Assembly: GCA_009760885.1 (NCBI GenBank)
Contig: CM019696.1
Span: forward strand, 42,826,221 to 42,890,220
Direction of reading: 5' to 3'
DNA length: 64,000 nt
DNA from: Achatina immaculata
Lineage: Eukaryota; Mollusca; Gastropoda; Stylommatophora; Achatinidae
The notes beneath the pieces were generated by a model that was not told where the DNA came from, made no database searches, and saw only the letters and a program-made list of their open reading frames with translations. Every line of letters begins with the position of its first letter. Position 1 is the stretch's first letter. The translations under genes were made by a program, and so were the position numbers. This document shows, piece by piece, positions 20,151-34,117 of the stretch.

Positions 20151-23100
20151 AATCAGTTACTAAAGTCTTAAAATTGTCACCAGTTACTAAAGTCCTTATA
20201 CTGTCACCAGATAATAAAGTCTTAACACTATCACCAGTTACCAAAGTCTTAATACTGTAACCCTTTACTTAAGTCTTAATACTGCCACCTGTTAATAAAG
20301 ACTTAATATTGTCCCAGGTTACTACATTCTTAATACTGCCAGGTGTTACTAAAGTCTTAATACTGCCATGTGTTACTAAAGTCTTAATACTGTCACCGGT
20401 CATTAAAGTCTTAATACTACCACCTGTTCCTAAAGTCATAATACTGCCACCAGGTACTAAAGTCTTTATAATGTCACCAGTTAATAAAGTCTTAATACTG
20501 TCAACCACCTCCAAAGTTTTAATATTGCCAACGGTTACTAAAGTCTTTATACTGTCACCAGTTAGCAAAGTCAGAATACAGTTACCGGTTACTAAAGTCT
20601 TAATACTGTCACATGTTACGAAATTCAGAATACTGTCACCAGTTACTAAAGTTCTAATACCATCACCCGTTACTAAACCGCTAATACTGTCACAGGTAAA
20701 TAAAGTTTCCAATACTGTCACCAGTTACTAAACTCGTAATAATGTCACCAGATACTAAAGTCCTAATACTGTCAAAAGTTACTAAAGTTCTAATACTTTC
20801 ACCCCTTACTAAACCCGTAATACTGTCACCAGTTACTAAGATCTTAATACTGTCACCAGCTACTAAAGGTTTAATAATATCACCAGTTATTAAAGTTTTA
20901 ATACTGTCATCAGTTACTCAAGTCTTAATACTGTCACCAGTTACTAAAGTTTTAATACTGTAATCAGTTAGTAAAGTTTTAATACTATCACCAGTTACTA
21001 CAGTCCTAATAATGTTACCAGATACTAAAGTCATAATACTGTCACCGATATTAAAGTCTTAGTACTGTCACCAGATATTAAAGTCTTAGTACTGTCACCA
21101 GATATTAAAGTCTTAGTACTGTCACCGATATTAAAGTCTTAGTACTGTCACCAGATATTAAAGTCTTAGTACTGTCACCAGATATTAAAGTCGTAATACT
21201 GTCACCAGTTACTAAAGTCATACTACTGTTGCCAGTTACTAAAGTCTTAATACTGCCGTCGGTTATAAAAGTTTAAATACTGTCGCCGGTTAATAAAGTA
21301 TTAATACTGTCGCATGTTTCTAAAGTCTTAATAATGTCACCAGTTACTAAAGATTTAATATTGTCACCAGATACTAAAGTTTTAATACTGTGATTAGTTA
21401 CTAAATTCCTAATACTGTCGGCGATTACTAATTTTTTAATACTGTCGCCGGTTACTAAGGTCTTAATACAATTTACTGTTAATAAAGCTTTAAACAGTCT
21501 CCATTTACTAAAGTATTAATACTGCCACCTGTTACTAAAGTCTTAATACCGTCACCTGTTACTAAAGTCTTAATACTGCCAACATGTTACTAAAGTCTTA
21601 ATACTGCCACCTGTTACTAAAGTCGTAATAATGGCACCTTTTGAAAAAGTCTTAATACTAGCACCGGTTACTAAAGTGTTAATACTGTCACCGGTTACTA
21701 AAGTCTTAATACTATCACCTGTTACTAAAGTCTTAATACTGCCACTGGTTACTAAAGTCTTAATACTATCACCTGTTACTAAAGTCTTAATACTGTCATA
21801 TGTTATTAAAGTCTTAATACTGCCACCTGTTACTAAAGTCTTAATACTGTCATATGTTATTAAAGTCTTAATACTATCACCTGTTACTAAAGTCTTAATA
21901 CTGTCATATGTTATTAAAGTCTTAATACTGCCACCTGTTACTAAAGGCTTAATACTGTCATATGTTACTAAAGTCTTAATACTATCACCTGTTACTAAAG
22001 TCTTAATACTGTCATATGTTATTAAAGTCTTAATACTGTCATATGTTACTAAAGTCTTAATACTGCCACTGGTTAATAAAGTCTTAATACTATCACCTGT
22101 TACTAAAGTCTTAATACTGCCACTGGTTACTAAAGTCTTAATACTATCACCTGTTACTAAAGTCTTAATACTGTCACCGGTTACTAAAGTCTTAATACTA
22201 TCACCTGTTACTAAAGTCTTAATACTGTCACTGGTTACTAAAGTCTTAATACTATCACCTGTTACTAAAGTCTTAATACTGTCATATGTTATTAAAGTCT
22301 TAATACTGCCACCTGGTACTAAAGTCTTAATACTGTCACCGGTTACTAAATTCTTAATACTGTCACCGGTTACTAAAGTCTTAATACGGCCACTTGTTAC
22401 TAAAATCTTAATACTGTCACCTGTTAGTAAAGTCTTAATGCTGCCACCTATTACTAAAGTCCTTATACTTCGATCATTTAATAAAGTCCTTATACTATCA
22501 CCAGATTATAAAGTTTTAACACTGTCACCAGTTACTAAAATCTTAATACTGTCAACCATTTCCAAAGTTCTAATACTGTCAACGGTTAATAAAATTTTTA
22601 TACTGTCACCAGTTACCAAAGTCAGAATACAGTTACCGGTTACTAAAGTCTCTATACTGTCACCCGTTACGGAAGTCAGAATACTGTCACTAGTTTTTTA
22701 AGTCCGAATACTGTCACCAGTTACTAAAGTTCTAATACTGTCACAGTTTACTAAAGTTTACAATATTGTCACCAGTTACTAAATCCGTAATACTGTCACC
22801 AGTTACTAAAGTCTTAATACTGTAACCATTTACTAAAGTCTTAATACTGTCACCAGTTACTAAAGTTTTAATACTGTCACCAGTTATTAAAGTTTTAATA
22901 CTTTCATCAGTTACTAAAGTATTAATACTGTGACCAGTTACTAAAATTTTAATAATGTCACCAGTTTTTAAAGTTTTAATACTGTCACTAGTTAGTAAAG
23001 TTTTAATAATGTTACCAAATACTAAATTCGTAATACTGTTACCAGTTACTAAAGTCTAACTACTGTCGCCAGTAACTAAAGTATTAATACATCCGCCAGT

Positions 23101-23642
23101 TACAAAAGTATTAATTCTGTTGCCGGTTTCTCAAGTCTTAATATTGTCACCTGTTACTAACGTTTTAATACCGTCACAAGTACCTAAAGTCTTAATACTG
23201 TCGCCGTTTACAAAAGTATTATTACTGTCACCGGTTTTTAAAGTCTTAATAATGTCACCAGTTACTAAAGTTTTAATACTATGACCAGTTACTAAATTCT
23301 TAATACTGCCACCTGTTACTAAAGTCTTAATACTGTCTCCGGTTACTAAAGTCTTAACACTGCCACCTGTTACTAAAGTCTTAATACTGCCACCTGTTAC
23401 TAAGGTCTTAATACTGCTATCTGTTATTAAATTCTTAATACGGCCAACCTGTTACTAAAGTCTTAATAATACCACCGGTTACTAAAGTCTTAATACTGTC
23501 AACGGTTACTAAAGTATTAATACTGTCACCGGTTACTAAAGTCTTAATACTATCATCTGTTTCTAAAATCTTAAATCTGTCACCGGTTACTAAAATCTTA
23601 ATACTGTAAGTGGTTACTAAAATCTTAATACTGTCACCAGTT

Positions 23643-26600
23643 CATCATCATCATGTGCCGTGCCGACTGGCGTTGGCTATTATGCTTCTCCAGAGTACCC
23701 GATCCTTCATGCAGGCCATCAGTTCAGTTGGTGATCTCCTCTCACACCATCCCGTCAGACTGTCCAGTATCATTTCTCTTGGTCTTCCTCTTGATCTTCT
23801 TCCTTCTATTTTTCCTGTTGTTATAATATTTTCAATGCCCCCTCTTCTCATTGCATCTTATCTTTTTGACAAGGTTTTTTGTCTCTCCAGCTCTTCTCCT
23901 ACATTCTTCATTAGTTATTTTTGCTGTCCAGGGGATTCGCAACATTCTTCTAATAAACCACATTTCTGCTGCTTCCAATGATTTTTGTGCAGACTTGCCT
24001 ATTGTCCATGATTCACTTCCATATAACAAGATAGGTTCAATATAGCATTTTAGGACTCGTTTTCTAACATTCATTGATAAGGATGTGTTAACTAATATGT
24101 TTCTCATTCTCTGAAATGCAGTCTTTGCTTGGCCTATTCTGTTCCTAATTTCTGTTTTGCATTTCCCATCTGAAGTTATTACTGCTCCAAGGTATTTGAA
24201 TTTCTGCACCTGCTTTAGAATGGTTCCGTTTAATTGAATACTGCATGCTGGTGGATTCTGTTTCTTAGATATAACCATAGTCTCTGTCTTTTTGATGTTC
24301 AAAGTAAGGCCTTTCTGTTCACTTTCTTTGTCCACTTTACCCAATAGATTTTGCAGGTCTTGTTGGTTCTCCGCTATCAGTACTGTGTCGTCAGCATACC
24401 GAAGGTTGTTAATATTGCATCCTCCAATTTTTATGCCTGGTTCTGTGATGATTGTTCTTAGAATATTCTCGCTGTACAGAGAAAAAAGGTCTGGAGATAG
24501 TACACATCCTTGTCGCACCCCTTGTTTTATAGGTTGGTATTTTCCAATTCCATTTTCAACTCGAACTGCTGCTTCCTGCTGCCAGTATAGATGTTTTACA
24601 ATCCTCAAGTCTTTGCCGTCTATATTGATGTCTTCAAGCATTTTAATAATTTCACTATGTTTCACATTGTCAAATGCCTTGGTGTAATCAATGAAGCATA
24701 AGTAGAGATCTTTCTGTACTTCTAAAGCTCTTTCTGTTAGTGTTCGTAAAGCATAAATGGCATTGTGTGTTCCCTTTCTTTCAACAAATCCAAACTGTTC
24801 ATCTGCTATTTCCATTTTTATCTTTTTCCTTGTTCTTCTCATAATTATTCTCAAAAGTAGCTTTGTTATGTGACATGAGAGGCTGATAGTCCGGTGGTCG
24901 TCACATTCCTTTGCACCTGGTTTCTTTGGTAGTGCTATAAACGTGGATTTAATCAGGTCACTGGGAATATAACCACTGTTGTAAATATCATTCAGTAACT
25001 TGGTTATTATTTTAATTCCTGTCTCCTCTAGTGCCTCTATTTCTTCTATTGTTATATTATCAGGCCCAGTCGCTTTTCCTTTCTTCATGTGTTTGATGGC
25101 ATCTATGATTTCATCTTCAAGTATTGGCGGTCCATCAGAGTTTTCAGTATCTGGTGTTAATTCTGGTCTTTCTCCTCCATATAGCTCACCGATATACTCT
25201 GTCCACCTGTCCACAATGTCTTCTTTTGCCATTAACATTTTACCTTCTTTCAATTTCAGGCATCCTGTGGTATATTTTGTTTTCCTGCCTGTGAGTTCAT
25301 TAATTCGTTTATGCATGTTTTTGCTGTCTTTATTATGAGTGTCCTCTATCTGTCTGCACTGTTCATTTAACCACACTTGTTTTGCTTCTCTGCATTTGCG
25401 TCTTATTTCTTTATTTATCTTGCTATATTTTTCCTCGTTGTTTTTACTTCTCCTTCTTTTGTCCATCAGTCCTAAGATGTCGTATGTCATCCATTTATTT
25501 TTAGGGGCTTCTTTTTTCGGTGGTATTATCTCCTTAACAGTTTGGTGGATAGAATCTCTTAACATTTCCCATTGTTCATCTATGCTATTTATCTTTGCTA
25601 TTGCATTGTATCTATTTGTTATAATAACTTTGTATTGTTCTCGCAATTCTTGGTCATTTTTAAGAAGTTCTGTATTCAGTTTGATGTTTCTCACTTTTCT
25701 GCCTGCTTTCTTTAGTTTTATTCTAACTTTTCCACAGAGTGGATCATGGTCACTATTGCAGTCAGCGCCTGGTATGGTTTTTGTTGTCAGTAATGCATTG
25801 CGGAATCGTTTGTTGATTAATATGTAGTCTATCTGGTTAAATGTCTTTTTGTCTGGGCTGCACCACGTTGCTAGTCTTCGAGGATGTTGTTTAAACCAGG
25901 TGTTTCCTACAACCATGCTATGTATTCTTGCCCATTCAATTAATTTATAACCTCTGTCATTCCTCTCCCCCAGTCCATAGTCACCAACGATGTCCGAAGT
26001 TCTTCCTTTACCAACTTTGGCATTAAAATCTCCCATGACTATGGTAACTTCATGTGATTTTGTGTGTTTTAGTGCTGTCTCTATGTCATTATAAAATATC
26101 TGTACATCTTCCTCAGAACTTTCAGATGTTGGAGCATACACTTGTATAATATTTATGTTTATTGGGTGTCCTTTCAGTTGGGCTAGCAGGACTCGGTCCG
26201 ACATGTTCAAATATCCTACAGTTGTCCTTGCCGTTTGTTCATCAAATATAATTCCTACTCCTCGTTCATGTTTCTCACTTCCTGAATATATTATTGTATA
26301 TTTATCTGAGTTTATCTTTCCTGCACCTGTCCATCTAACTTCACTCATTCCTAATATGTTGATCTTCATCCTTTCCATTTCCATCTTTACATTTTCTAAT
26401 TTTCCAGCCTGGAATAAAGTTCTAACATTCCATGTTGCTATTTTGAACTTGTTAGTTTTGCCACAAGTAGCTTGATGACGATCTGGCCTCACCTGTGGCT
26501 CGTGAGCTGCCCTACCGGACGAGGCTGTTCCAGAGGAACATCCGTTAACGTCGTTCATGATAAATCTATGACTCTGAATAAGCATAATTGTTCTTGGGAG

Positions 26601-26915
26601 CTACAACAGTGGTTTCCCGTTGCCTTCTGTCGGTTTGTGTACGGACTCTCCGCTAGCCTTTGGACTCCCTCTCCTACCCGCAAGGCAGCGGGAGCGAGAG
26701 GTTTTAAGGCGCCTCTGACCCGCCTGGTATTCCCTTCACTGAGCACCTGAGGCACTTTATAGGAGTAGTAGAGCCACCTACTACCCCATCTCGCTCTCTG
26801 AGTCTACCGCCAGTTGGTCCGCGCCTGCTTATTTGGACAACTCCTTATTCACAGGGATCCTCCATATCTGGAGGACTTTCACCATCCGCCACCTGTGACG
26901 CGCTGGGTTGGGGAT
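23643..26915 (-). mobile_element. RTE-family LINE, near full length
   Basis: A 3.27-kb minus-strand element sits in the 27-bp satellite. Its 5' UTR lies at about 26559-26915, followed by one long ORF and a (TGA)n tail read as ATCATCATCATC on the plus strand. TGTCACCAGTT flanks it (23632-23642 and 26916-26926), but this is also satellite sequence. The RTE assignment rests on the endonuclease/RT motif set and the nearly absent 3' UTR with a short repeat tail. Confidence 0.92.
23832..26585 (-). CDS. RTE-type endonuclease / reverse transcriptase
   Basis: A single 917-codon frame. The likely start is Met10, because the copy at 30.8-34.1 kb begins with the same [10 protein letters not shown]. An apurinic-type endonuclease spans residues 48-285: [10 protein letters not shown] with Asn53, SEVRW with Glu82, GDFNAKVG with Asp186 and Asn188, NQIDYIL, and NSDHDP with His280. 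The RT spans about 500-760: [18 protein letters not shown] with Asp633, [14 protein letters not shown], and [10 protein letters not shown] with YADD at 730-733. The protein would nick target DNA and copy the element RNA onto it. The C-terminus ends as [11 protein letters not shown] after a 26-base deletion, losing the RGRPREMILDSL region kept in other copies, so activity is doubtful although every catalytic residue is present. Confidence 0.93.
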   Translation of the reverse strand: MLIQSHRFIMNDVNGCSSGTASSGRAAHEPQVRPDRHQATCGKTNKFKIATWNVRTLFQAGKLENVKMEMERMKINILGMSEVRWTGAGKINSDKYTIIYSGSEKHERGVGIIFDEQTARTTVGYLNMSDRVLLAQLKGHPININIIQVYAPTSESSEEDVQIFYNDIETALKHTKSHEVTIVMGDFNAKVGKGRTSDIVGDYGLGERNDRGYKLIEWARIHSMVVGNTWFKQHPRRLATWCSPDKKTFNQIDYILINKRFRNALLTTKTIPGADCNSDHDPLCGKVRIKLKKAGRKVRNIKLNTELLKNDQELREQYKVIITNRYNAIAKINSIDEQWEMLRDSIHQTVKEIIPPKKEAPKNKWMTYDILGLMDKRRRSKNNEEKYSKINKEIRRKCREAKQVWLNEQCRQIEDTHNKDSKNMHKRINELTGRKTKYTTGCLKLKEGKMLMAKEDIVDRWTEYIGELYGGERPELTPDTENSDGPPILEDEIIDAIKHMKKGKATGPDNITIEEIEALEETGIKIITKLLNDIYNSGYIPSDLIKSTFIALPKKPGAKECDDHRTISLSCHITKLLLRIIMRRTRKKIKMEIADEQFGFVERKGTHNAIYALRTLTERALEVQKDLYLCFIDYTKAFDNVKHSEIIKMLEDINIDGKDLRIVKHLYWQQEAAVRVENGIGKYQPIKQGVRQGCVLSPDLFSLYSENILRTIITEPGIKIGGCNINNLRYADDTVLIAENQQDLQNLLGKVDKESEQKGLTLNIKKTETMVISKKQNPPACSIQLNGTILKQVQKFKYLGAVITSDGKCKTEIRNRIGQAKTAFQRMRNILVNTSLSMNVRKRVLKCYIEPILLYGSESWTIGKSAQKSLEAAEMWFIRRMLRIPWTAKITNEECRRRAGETKNLVKKIRCNEKRGH

Positions 26916-28589
26916 TGTCACCAGTTACTAATGTCTTTATACTGTCACCAGATAATACAGTTTTAACACTATCACCAGTTACCATAGTCTTAATACTGTC
27001 ACAGTTTACTAAAATCTTAATACTGCCACCTGTTAATATTGTCGTATTATTGTCACCGGTAACTGAATTTTAATACTGTCACCAGTTACTAAAGTCCTAA
27101 TACTGTCACTAGTTACTAAAGTCTTAATAATGTCACCAGATACTAAACTCATAATACTGTCACAAGATATTAAAGTCTTAGTACAGTCACCGTATACTAA
27201 AGTTTTAATACTGTCATCAGATACTAAAATCGTAATACTGTCACCAGTTACTAAAGATTTAATACTGTGACCAGTTACTAAATTCCTAATACTGTCGGCG
27301 GTTTCTAAAGTCTTATTACTGTCGCCTGTTACTAAAGTCTTATTACTGTCTCCGGTTACTAAGGTCTTAATACTGACGAGTGTACTAAAGTGTTAATACT
27401 GTCGCCGGTAACTAAAGTCTTAATACTGTTGATGGTTACTATGTCTTACTGCTGTCGCCGTTTAATAAAGTCTTAATACTGTCTCCGGTTATTAAAGTCT
27501 TAATACTGTAGCCGGTTACTAAAGTCTTAAAACTGTCGCCACATACTAAAGTCTTAATACTGACACCTGTTACTAAAGTCTTAATACTTTCACCTGTTAC
27601 TAAAGTCTTATTACTACCACCTTTTATTAAAGTCTTAATACTGCCATCGGTTACTAAATTCTTAATACTGCCACCTTTTACTAAATTCTTAATACTGCCA
27701 CCTTCTACTAAATCTTAATACTCTCACCGGTTACTAACGTCTAAATACTGTCACCAGTTACTTAAATTTTAATACTGTCCCCGGTTACTAAAGTTATAAT
27801 ACTGTCATCTGTTACTAGAATATTAATACTATCACCTATAACTAAAGTCTTAATAATGTCATCGGTTACTAAAATCTTAATACTGCAAACTGTTATTAAA
27901 GTTATAATACAGTCATCTATTACTAAAATCTTAATACTGTCACCGGTTATTAAAATCTTTATACTATCACCGATTACTAAAGTCTTAAAACTAGCAAAAG
28001 TTACTAAAGTCTTAGTACGGCCATTTGTTACTAAACTATTAATACATTAACCTGTTAGTAAAGTGTTAATACTGGTACCTGTTTCTAAAGTCCTTATATT
28101 GTGACCAGTTAATAAAGCCTTAACACTTTCACCAGTCGCTAAAATCGTAATACTGTAAATAATTTCCAAAGTTCTAATACTGTCAACGGTTACTAAAGTC
28201 TTAATTCTGTCACCAGTTACTAAGGTCAGAATATCGTCATCGATTACTAAAGTCTTAATATTGTCAGCCGTTACCACAGTCAGAATACTGTCACCAGTTA
28301 CTAAAGTCCTAATACTTTTACCAGTTACTAAAGTCTTAATTATGTCATCAGTTACTTAAGTCCTAATACTGTCACCAATTACTAATGTTTGAATACTGTC
28401 ACCAGTTACTAAAGATTTAATATTGTCACCAATTACTAATGTCTTAATACTGTCACCAGTTACTGACGTTTGAATACTGTTACCAGTTTGTAAAGATTTA
28501 TTACTGTCACTAATTCATACAGTTTTAATACTGTCACCAGTTACTAAAGTTTTAACACTGTTCCCAGTTACTAAATTTTTCATACTGTT

Positions 28590-29362
28590 CATCATCATCA
28601 TCATCATGTGCCGTGCCGACTGGCGTTGGCTATTATGCTTCTCCAGAGTACACGATCCATCACGCAGGCCATCAGATCAGTTGGTGATCTCCTCTCACAC
28701 CATCCCGTCAGACTGTCCAGTATCATTTCTCTTGGTCTTCCTCTTGATCTTCTTCCTTCTATTTTTCCTGTTGTTATAATATTTTCAATGCCCCCTCTTC
28801 TCATTGCATGTCCTATGAAAGTACATTGTCTCTCTCTTATCTTTCTGACAAGGTTTTTTGTCTCTCCAGCTCTTCTCCTACATTCTTCATTAGTTATTTT
28901 TGCTGTCCAGGGGATTCGCAACATTCTTCTAATAAACCACATTTCTGCTGCTTCCAATGATTTTTGTGCAGACTTGCCTATTGTCCATGATTCACTTCCA
29001 TATAACAAGATAGGTTCAATATAGCATTTTAGGACTCGTTTTCTAACATTCATTGATAAGGATGTGTTAACTAATATGTTTCTCATTCTCTGAAATGCAG
29101 TCTTTGCTTGGCCTATTCTGTTCCTAATTTCTGTTTTGCATTTCCCATCTGAAGTTATTACTGCTCCAAGGTATTTGAATTTCTGCACCTGCTTTAGAAT
29201 GGTTCCGTTTAATTGAATACTGCATGCTGGTGGATTCTGTTTCTTAGATATAACCATAGTCTCTGTCTTTTTGATGTTCAAAGTAAGGCCTTTCTGTTCA
29301 CTTTCTTTTGCGACTTTATCCAAGAGATTTTGCAGGTCTTGTTGGTTCTCAGCTATCAGTAC
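28590..29362 (-). mobile_element. RTE-family LINE, 5'-truncated copy with intact C-terminus
   Basis: A 773-bp minus-strand copy covering the RT thumb to the end of the ORF (28604-29368 reads open). It keeps the C-terminal [19 protein letters not shown] and GRRSRGRPREMILDSL parts and ends ASRHGT, with the stop codon as the first TGA of the tail. The flanking duplication is TTTCATACTGTT (28578-28589 and 29363-29374). The right flank adds non-satellite bases upstream of CATACTGTTACC. Confidence 0.92.
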
Positions 29363-30833
29363 TTTCATACTGTTACCATTTACTAATATTTTAATACTGT
29401 TACCAGTTACTAAAGTTTTAATACTGTTACCAGTTACTAAAGTTTTAATACTGTCGCCAGTTACTAAAATTGTAATACTGTCATCTGTTACTAAAATCGT
29501 AATACTGTCACCATTTGCTAAAATCTTAATACTATCAACGGATACTAAAGTCTTAATAGAATCATATATTCCTAAAGTCTAAATACTGCCACCTGTTACT
29601 AAAGTCATATTACTGTCACCGGTTACTATAGACTTAGTACTATCACAGGTTACTAAAGTCTTAATACTGCCACCTGTTAATAAAGTCTTAATACTGTCGC
29701 AGGTTACTAAAGTCTTAATACTGCCACCGGCTACTAAAGTCTTAATACTGTAACTGATTACTAAAATCTTTATACTGTCATCGGTTACTAAAGTCCTTAT
29801 ACTGTCAGCATTTACTAAAGTCCTTATACGGTAACCAGTTAATAAAGTCTTGACACTGTCACCAGTTACTAAATTCTTAATACTGTCAAACTTTTCCAAA
29901 GTTCTAATAATGTAAACGGTTACTAAAGTCTTAATACTGTCACCAGTTACTTAAGTCCTAATACTATCACCGGGTACTAAAGTTCCAATACTGTCACCAG
30001 TTACTAAACCCCTAATACTGTCAGCAGTTAATAAATTCCCAATACTGTCACCAGTATGTAATGTCTTAATAGTGTCACCAGTTACTAAACCACTAATATT
30101 GTGATAAGTTATTAAAGTTACAACACTGTAACTAGTTACAAAATCCCTAATATTGTCACCAGTTACTAAAGTCTTAATACTGTCACGAGATACTAAGAAT
30201 TTAATACCATCACCAATTACTAATGTCTTAAACTGTCACCAGTGACTAAAGTTTTAATACTGTCATAAGTTACTAAAGTTTTACTACTGTCACCAATTAT
30301 TAAAATTTAAATACTGTCACCAGTTACTAAAATTTTAATACTGTAAAAAGATACTATAGTCTTAATACTGTCAATAGTTACTCAAGTTTTAATACTGTCA
30401 CCAATTACTAAAACTGAAATACTGTCACCTGTTACTAAAGTCCTAATACTGCCAGCGGTTACAAAAGTCTTAATTCTGTCACCAGATACTATAGTCTTAA
30501 TTCTTTCACTAGATATTAAAGTCTTAATACTGCTACCAGTTACTAAAGTCTTAATAATGTCACCGGTTACTAAGATTTTATTAGTGTCACCGGTTACTAA
30601 ATTCTTAATATTGTCACCAGTTACAAAAGTCTTAATACTGTCACCGTTTACTAAAGTCTTAATACTGCCACCTGTTAATAAAGTCTTAATATTGTCACCG
30701 GTTACTAAAGTCTCAATGCTACCACCTGTTACTAAAGTTCTATACTGTCATAAGTTTCTGAAGTCTTAATACTGTCACCGGATACTAATTTCTTATACTA
30801 CTAAAGTCTTAATACTGTCACCGGATACTAAGT

Positions 30834-33800
30834 TCTTATACTCATCATCATCATAATGTGCCGTGCCGTCTGGCGTTGGCTATTATGCTTCTCCAGAGTA
30901 CGCGATCCTTCATGCAGGCCATCAGCTCAGTTGGTGATCTCCTCTCACACCATCCCGTCAGACTGTCCAGTATCATTTCTCTTGGTCTTCCTCTTGATCT
31001 TCTTCCTTCTATTTTTCCTGTTGTTATAATATTTTCAATGCCCCCTCTTCTCATTGCATCTTATCTTTTTGACAAGGTTTTTTGTCTCTCAAGCTCTTCT
31101 CCTACATTCTTCATTAGTTATTTTTGCTGTCCAGGGGATTCGCAACATTCTTCTAATAAACCACATTTCTGCTGCTTCCAATGATTTTTGTGCAGACTTG
31201 CCTATTGTCCATGATTCACTTCCATATAACAAGATAGGTTCAATATAGCATTTTAGGACTCGTTTTCTAACATTCATTGATAAGGATGCGTTGGTCAATA
31301 TGTTTCTCATTCTCTGAAATGCAGTCTTTGCTTGGCCTATTCTGTTCCTAATTTCTGTTCTGCATTTCCCATCTGAAGTTATTACTGCTCCAAGGTATTT
31401 GAATTTCTGCACCTGCTTTAGAACAGTTCCGTTTAATTTAATACTGCATGCTGGTGGATTCTGTTTCTTAGATATAACCATAGTCTCTGTCTTTTTGATG
31501 TTCAAAGTAAGGCCTTTCTGTTCACTTTCTTTGTCCACTTTATCCAATAGATTTTGCAGGTCTTGTTGGTTCTCAGCTATCAGTACTGTGTCGTCAGCAT
31601 ACCGAAGGTTGTTAATATTGTATCCTCCAATTTTTATGCCTGGTTCTGTGATGATTGTTCTTAGAATATTCTCGCTATACAGAGAAAAAAGGTCTGGAGA
31701 TAGTACACATCCTTGTCGCACCCCTTGTTTTATAGGTTGATATTTTCCAATTCTATTTTCAACTCGAACTGCTGCTTCTTGCTGCCAGTATAGATGTTTT
31801 ACAATCCTCAGGTCTTTGCCGTATATATTGATGTCTTCAAGCATTTTAATAATTTCATTATGTTTCACCTTGTCAAATGCCTTGGTGTAATCAATGAAGC
31901 ATAAGTAGAGATCTTTCTGTACTTCTAAAGCTCTTTCTGTTAGTGTTCGTAAAGCATAAATGGCATTATGTGTTCCCTTTCCTTCAACAAATCCAAACTG
32001 TTCATCTGCTATTTCCATTTTTATCTTTTTCCTTGTTCTTCTCATAATTATTCTCAGAAGTAGCTTCGTTATGTGACATGGGAGGCTGATAGTCCGGTGG
32101 TCGTCACATTCCTTTGCACCTGGTTTCTTTGGTAGTGCTATAAACGTGGATTTAATCAGGTCACTGGGAATATAACCACTGTTGTAAATGTCATTCAGTA
32201 ACTTGGTTATTATTTTTATTCCTGTCTCCTCTAGTGCCTCTATTTCTTCTATTGTTATATTATCAGGCCCAGTCGCTTTTCCTTTCTTCATGTGTTTGAT
32301 GGCATCTATGATTTCATCTTCAAGTATTGGTGGTCCCTCACAGTTTTGAGTATCTGGTGTTAATTCTGGTCTTTCTCCTCCATATAGCTCACCGATATAC
32401 TCTGTCCACCTGTCCACAATGTCTTCTTTTGCCATTAACATTTTACCTTATTTCGATTTCAGGCATCCTGTGGTATATTTTGTTTTTCTGCCTGTGAGTT
32501 CATTAATTCGTTTGTGCATGTTTTTGCTGTCTTTAATATGAGAGTCCTCTATCTGTCTGCACTGCTCATTTAACCACACTTCTTTTTCTTCTCTGCATTT
32601 GCGTCTTATTTCTTTATTTATCTTGTTATATTTTTTCTCGTTATTTTTACTCCTCCTCCTCTTGTCCATCAGTCCTAAGATGTCGTCTGTCATCCATTTA
32701 TTTTTAGGGGCTTCTTTTTCTGGTGGTATTATCTCCTTAACAGTTTGGTGGATAGAATCTCTTAACATTTCCCATTGTTCATCTATACTATTTATCTTTG
32801 CTATTGCATTGTATCTATTTGTTATAATAACTTTGTATTGTTCTCTCAGTTCTTGGTTATTTTTAAGAAGTTCTATATTCAGTTTGATGTTTCTCACTTT
32901 TCTGCCTGCTTTCTTTAGTTTTATTCTAACTTTTCCACAGAGTGGGTCATGGTCACTATTGCAGTCAGCTCCTGGCATGGTTTTTGTTGTCAGTAATGCA
33001 TTGCGGAATCGTTTGTTGATTAATATGTAGTCTATCTGGTTAAAAGTCTTTTTGTCTGGACTGCACCATGTTGCCAGTCTTCGAGGATGTTGTTTAAACC
33101 AGGTGTTTCCTACAACCATGCTGTGTATTCTTGCCCATTCAATTAATTTATAACCTCTGTCATTCCTCTCCCCCAGTCCATAGTCACCAACGATGTCTGA
33201 AGTTCTTCCTTTACCAACTTTGGCATTAAAATCTCCCATGACTATGGTAACTTCATGTGTTTTAGTCTCTATGTCATTATAAAATAGCTGTACATATTCT
33301 TCAGAGCTTTCAGATGTTGGAGCGTACACTTGTATAATATTTATGTTTATTGATTGTCCTTTCAGTTGGGCTAGCAGAACTCGGTCCGACATGTTCAAAT
33401 ATCCTACAATTGTCCTTGTCGTTTGTTCATCAAATATAATTCCTACTCCTCGTTCATGTTTCTCACTTCCTGAATATATTATTGTATATTTATCTGAGTT
33501 TATCTTCCCTGCATCTGTCCATCTAACTTCACTCATTCCTAATATGTTGATCTTCATCGTTTGCATTTCCATCTTTACATTTTCTAATTTTCCAGCCTGG
33601 AATAAAGTTCTAACGTTCCATGTTGCTATTTTGAACTTGTTAGTTTTGCCACAAGTAGCTTGATGACGATCTGGCTTCACCAAAGGCTCGTCAGCTGCCC
33701 TACCGGACGAGGCTGTTCCAGAGGAACATCCATTAACGTCGTTCATGATGAATTGATTATTCTGTTCAAGTATAACTATTCTTGGGAACTACAACAGTGG

Positions 33801-34117
33801 TTTCCCGTTGCCTTCTGTCGGTTTGTGTACGGACTCTCCGCTAGCCTTTGGACTCCCTGTCCTACCCGCAAGGCAGCGGGAGCGAGAGGTTTTAAGGCGC
33901 CTCTGACCCGCCTGGTACTCCCTTCACTAAGCACCTGAGGCACTTTATAGGAGTAATAGAGAAACCTACTACCCCACCTCGCTCTCTGAGTCTACCGCCA
34001 GTTGGTCCGCGTCTGCTTATATGGACAATTCCTTATTCACAGGGATCCTCCATATCTGGATGACTTTCACCATCCGTCACCTGTGACGCGCTGGGTTGGG
34101 GATGGTCGTCCCAGCTT
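30834..34117 (-). mobile_element. RTE-family LINE, full-length but broken
   Basis: A minus-strand element in the 27-bp satellite. Its 5' end extends about 20 bases further than the 23.6-kb copy (34101-34117, read as GGGACGACCATC on the minus strand). TACTAAGT occurs at 30826-30833 and 34118-34125 as a candidate duplication, leaving a tail that reads ATGATGATGATGAGTATAAG on the minus strand. Confidence 0.88.
31089..33746 (-). pseudogene. RTE endonuclease/RT with in-frame stop
   Basis: The endonuclease half (33746-32448, 432 codons) and RT half (32441-31089, 450 codons) are in the same frame, separated by one stop codon where the intact copy has [15 protein letters not shown] and the other RT motifs are present. 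Five residues are deleted in the endonuclease (NDIETKTHEV against [15 protein letters not shown]). A second stop truncates the protein after EECRRRA, and downstream the same 26-base deletion as in the 23.8-kb copy is present (junction near 31060). It is close in sequence to the 23.6-kb copy. Confidence 0.9.

Noticed and set aside
21631..22701. 356-codon plus frame of VTKVLILSP-type repeats
   Set aside because: It is the 27-bp satellite read in frame. The frame is open only where units are uniform, both strands give equivalent frames, and it breaks where units diverge.
28604..29368. 254-codon frame as an independent gene
   Set aside because: It is the C-terminal part of the RTE ORF in a 5'-truncated insertion with a target duplication.
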